Origin: Candidatus Enterococcus wittei
Lineage (GTDB): Bacteria; Bacillota; Bacilli; Lactobacillales; Enterococcaceae
DNA: 36,834 nt
Direction of reading: 5' to 3'
Assembly: GCF_002140175.1 (NCBI RefSeq)
Contig: NZ_NGMO01000003.1
Span: forward strand, 292,940-329,773
In this document: positions 35,281 to 36,834 of the stretch, one piece after another
Layout of the letters: each line of letters opens with the position of its first letter
How positions within the stretch are numbered: the first letter of the stretch is position 1
Made by a program: the position numbers and the translations under genes
Notes under the pieces: model-generated
Database searches by the model: none
What the model was told of the DNA's origin: nothing
Seen by the model: only the letters and a program-made list of their open reading frames with translations

Positions 35281-35320
35281 AAAGCACTCCTTTCTCATGA
35301 TTTGAGGAAAGGAGTGCTTT
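35281..35320 (-). promoter_or_regulatory. Hairpin covering the ribosome site of the IS110 transposase
   Basis: AAAGCACTCCTTTC and GAAAGGAGTGCTTT are perfectly complementary 14-base arms around a 12-base loop. On the minus strand the 3' arm contains the AAAGGAG that serves the transposase ATG at 35277. The fold would hide the ribosome site in read-through transcripts, a known way in which insertion sequences limit their own expression. Confidence 0.6.
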
Positions 35321-35547
35321 ATTTCATGTAAAATCAAATTTTTATACACATGCTCATTGGCAATATTTCAAGGGTCTCGAGAAATAAAGCAAGCCAGTTT
35401 GACAATCGGCATCACTTTCTTTTCCAAAATAATGGCGGCTTTTTTCCTTTCCCCCATAATTGTACGACAATCTTACCTTTCATTCTTCAGGATGAATGAG
35501 TTTGCGAATTCATGTGTGTTTGACAAAGAGACTATATTTTTCCTAAA

Positions 35548-35859
35548 TTAAAGGTTCTGTAGTATTTTCAGAGCCTTATTTAATTGACCAACAATATTTT
35601 CAAAAACTTCATACTGTTCTGGATCAAAATTTTTCATATCAATCGTGTCAATTAAGCTAAGTGCTGCCGCTGCTTTCAAGTCATCATGCCAAAAAGGTAC
35701 AGCAGAAGGACCTTGAATACTAATTTCAATTTCATGGAGTGTTTCATCACTCATTCCCGAAGATGTAGTTTTCAGTTGCACAATTTTAGCATAGGGATTA
35801 GCAAGTAAATTATCAACAAAATTATCTTTTTTCTCGTTTCCTCAGTTTTCAAATGACAT
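35548..35859 (-). pseudogene. Small unknown gene broken by an early TGA
   Basis: The intact form would be about 103 residues: MSFEN, then TGA (35844-35842), then GNEKKDNFVDNLLANPYAKI and on to NKALKILQNL. The ATG at 35859 has GGAGG eight bases upstream. The downstream part has no ribosome site of its own. The product would be acidic and cytoplasmic, with a helical C-terminus (FDPEQYEVFENIVGQLNKAL). Family unknown. It follows the 270-residue gene by 115 bp on the same strand, so the two may have formed a pair. Confidence 0.6.
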
Positions 35860-35974
35860 CAATCTAACCTCCGAATTAATTTTTTTCTAGAATATAGCAT
35901 AGAAATGAGAGCACAAATGTTCAAATATTTAAAAAATTGTTTTTTTAATCAGTCCGATTTGATAAAAGCTGAAA

Positions 35975-36787
35975 TTAGAATCTCTCTTTCTCGTTATGTA
36001 TTTTTGTATTGGATGTTCTATCAGAAGTGGTAACTATTCCCGTTTCACTTACAGCTTTTGCTCTATTAACATGTTTATACAAAGGGAGTTGGCTACGTAT
36101 TTGTGATCTCTGTACAGGCTGCTCTTGATCTTTAACTACCAACTGATTGGTTTGGAGGTTTTGCTTAATCCCATGCCAACTTTTAGGTTGATAACTTTTC
36201 CATACTTTTTGATATTCCCCAGCAACCCAAGGTGCAGGCACTTCTCTATTTTTCTCAAAAAATACAATTTTTTCTTTTGCTTCAGACCACCGGCGATAAA
36301 CATATCGGAGTTCATTTCCTGTGTAACTCGGATCATAAGCTTTTGATTTAGTTACAACAAGGTCCATATCTATACCATCTAATACAAAATAAATCATAAT
36401 GTTTGGATAAACGATAGCCATATCGACTCCATTCTTACATCCTTGTTTGATAGGATCCTCTATAAATTTTCCTTGAGTTTTTGATGTGATTTTCATGCAA
36501 CTATAATATTCTTCCCATAATGGAAAACTTTTAGGTTTATAGAGAAGAATATCATTCAACCAAATTTTCCATTGCTCAGGATCTTGTAAAAATCTCTTAT
36601 TAGTACCCATATTACTTACTAATGAATCAACATAACTATCGATAGTATAAGACCCAAGAAGAAACTTATTACACCTCTTATCTGTTCTAAATGCCTTCTC
36701 TTCAAGATTGATTTTTCCATCCATAATTCCACAAAAAAAACGAACTCTCTCTTCGCTTAATCCATATAATAAAATATCTTTTTCCAT
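35975..36787 (-). CDS. Hypothetical protein, 270 residues
   Basis: No signal peptide or membrane segment is visible. The first 200 residues look like one globular domain rich in Trp and Tyr. Distinctive stretches are LWEEYYSCMKITSKTQGKF, VDMAIVYPNIMIYFVLDGID and ELRYVYRRWSEAKEKIVFFE, ending PAPWVAGEYQKVWKSYQPKS. The last 60 residues are polar and probably disordered. AGGAGA precedes the ATG. I do not recognise the family. A secreted effector or a plasmid/phage accessory protein are both possible. Its position next to a broken small gene, an IS110 remnant and the adapter junction gives no reliable context. Confidence 0.7.
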   Translation of the reverse strand: MEKDILLYGLSEERVRFFCGIMDGKINLEEKAFRTDKRCNKFLLGSYTIDSYVDSLVSNMGTNKRFLQDPEQWKIWLNDILLYKPKSFPLWEEYYSCMKITSKTQGKFIEDPIKQGCKNGVDMAIVYPNIMIYFVLDGIDMDLVVTKSKAYDPSYTGNELRYVYRRWSEAKEKIVFFEKNREVPAPWVAGEYQKVWKSYQPKSWHGIKQNLQTNQLVVKDQEQPVQRSQIRSQLPLYKHVNRAKAVSETGIVTTSDRTSNTKIHNEKERF

Positions 36788-36834
36788 AAATCTCTCCTAA
36801 ATCATTATTTTATCTAATTAGCTATTACTTTTTT

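Noticed and set aside
19942-35859. Three in-frame TGA codons (IS200, IS110, small gene) as a hint of TGA recoding to Trp
   Set aside because: One TGA stands where Leu is likely, the IS110 gene also has a TAA, and all intact genes in the window use TGG for Trp and some end in TGA. Ordinary decay explains them.

Overview
The window looks like a chromosomal segment of a low-GC Firmicute, most likely an Enterococcus and probably of the E. faecium/hirae/durans/mundtii type. The reasons are the Lsa/Eat(A)-type ABC-F protein, the enterococcal-style LtaS, MgtA, Ndk and Met transporter, strong AGGAGG ribosome sites, T-box and M-box leaders, and remnants of IS200/IS605 and IS110 elements. The genus call is inference; no marker gene such as 16S rRNA is present.

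Layout. (1) 1-5340, minus strand: a small lipoprotein, a histidine phosphatase, an ABC-F ribosome-protection protein behind an attenuator-like leader, glycerate kinase, and a glycosyltransferase-like protein. (2) 5559-8990: a plus-strand amino acid permease facing a minus-strand NhaC antiporter that has a T-box leader. (3) 9061-13522: a metN-metI-metQ-amidohydrolase operon behind two tandem T-boxes, both of which appear to carry an AUG (Met) specifier. (4) 13542-18580: a HAD phosphatase, a 120-bp tandem-repeat array, mgtA behind an M-box Mg2+ riboswitch, and divergent ndk. (5) 18693-22692: an Rgg-like regulator, an inactivated IS200/IS605 element and ltaS. (6) 23434-33996: one giant minus-strand gene of about 3,520 codons, flanked by gene-poor DNA. 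(7) 34499-34536: two Tn5 mosaic ends back to back, the signature of a Nextera mate-pair junction, so the sequence to its right is probably not adjacent in the genome. (8) 34537-36834: a decayed IS110 transposase and two unrecognised genes, one of them broken.

The exciting part is the giant gene. Its product has no visible signal peptide. It has a disordered, locally polybasic N-terminus, then at least eight (perhaps ten) diverged copies of a domain of about 130 residues that I do not recognise. A long helical region, a hydrophobic helical segment of the kind seen in translocating toxins, and beta-rich sections follow. Near the C-terminus is an HExxH zinc-protease motif followed by an aspzincin (M35)-like Asp/Tyr pattern, and then a disordered tail. 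It reads as a previously undescribed very large protein toxin or effector with a metalloprotease warhead. This is inference from architecture; no secretion or immunity gene can be assigned to it with confidence.

The metabolic left half is tied to nutrient sensing: uncharged tRNA(Met) should switch on methionine uptake, another uncharged tRNA (Tyr favoured) NhaC, low Mg2+ MgtA, and probably ribosome-targeting drugs the ABC-F protein.
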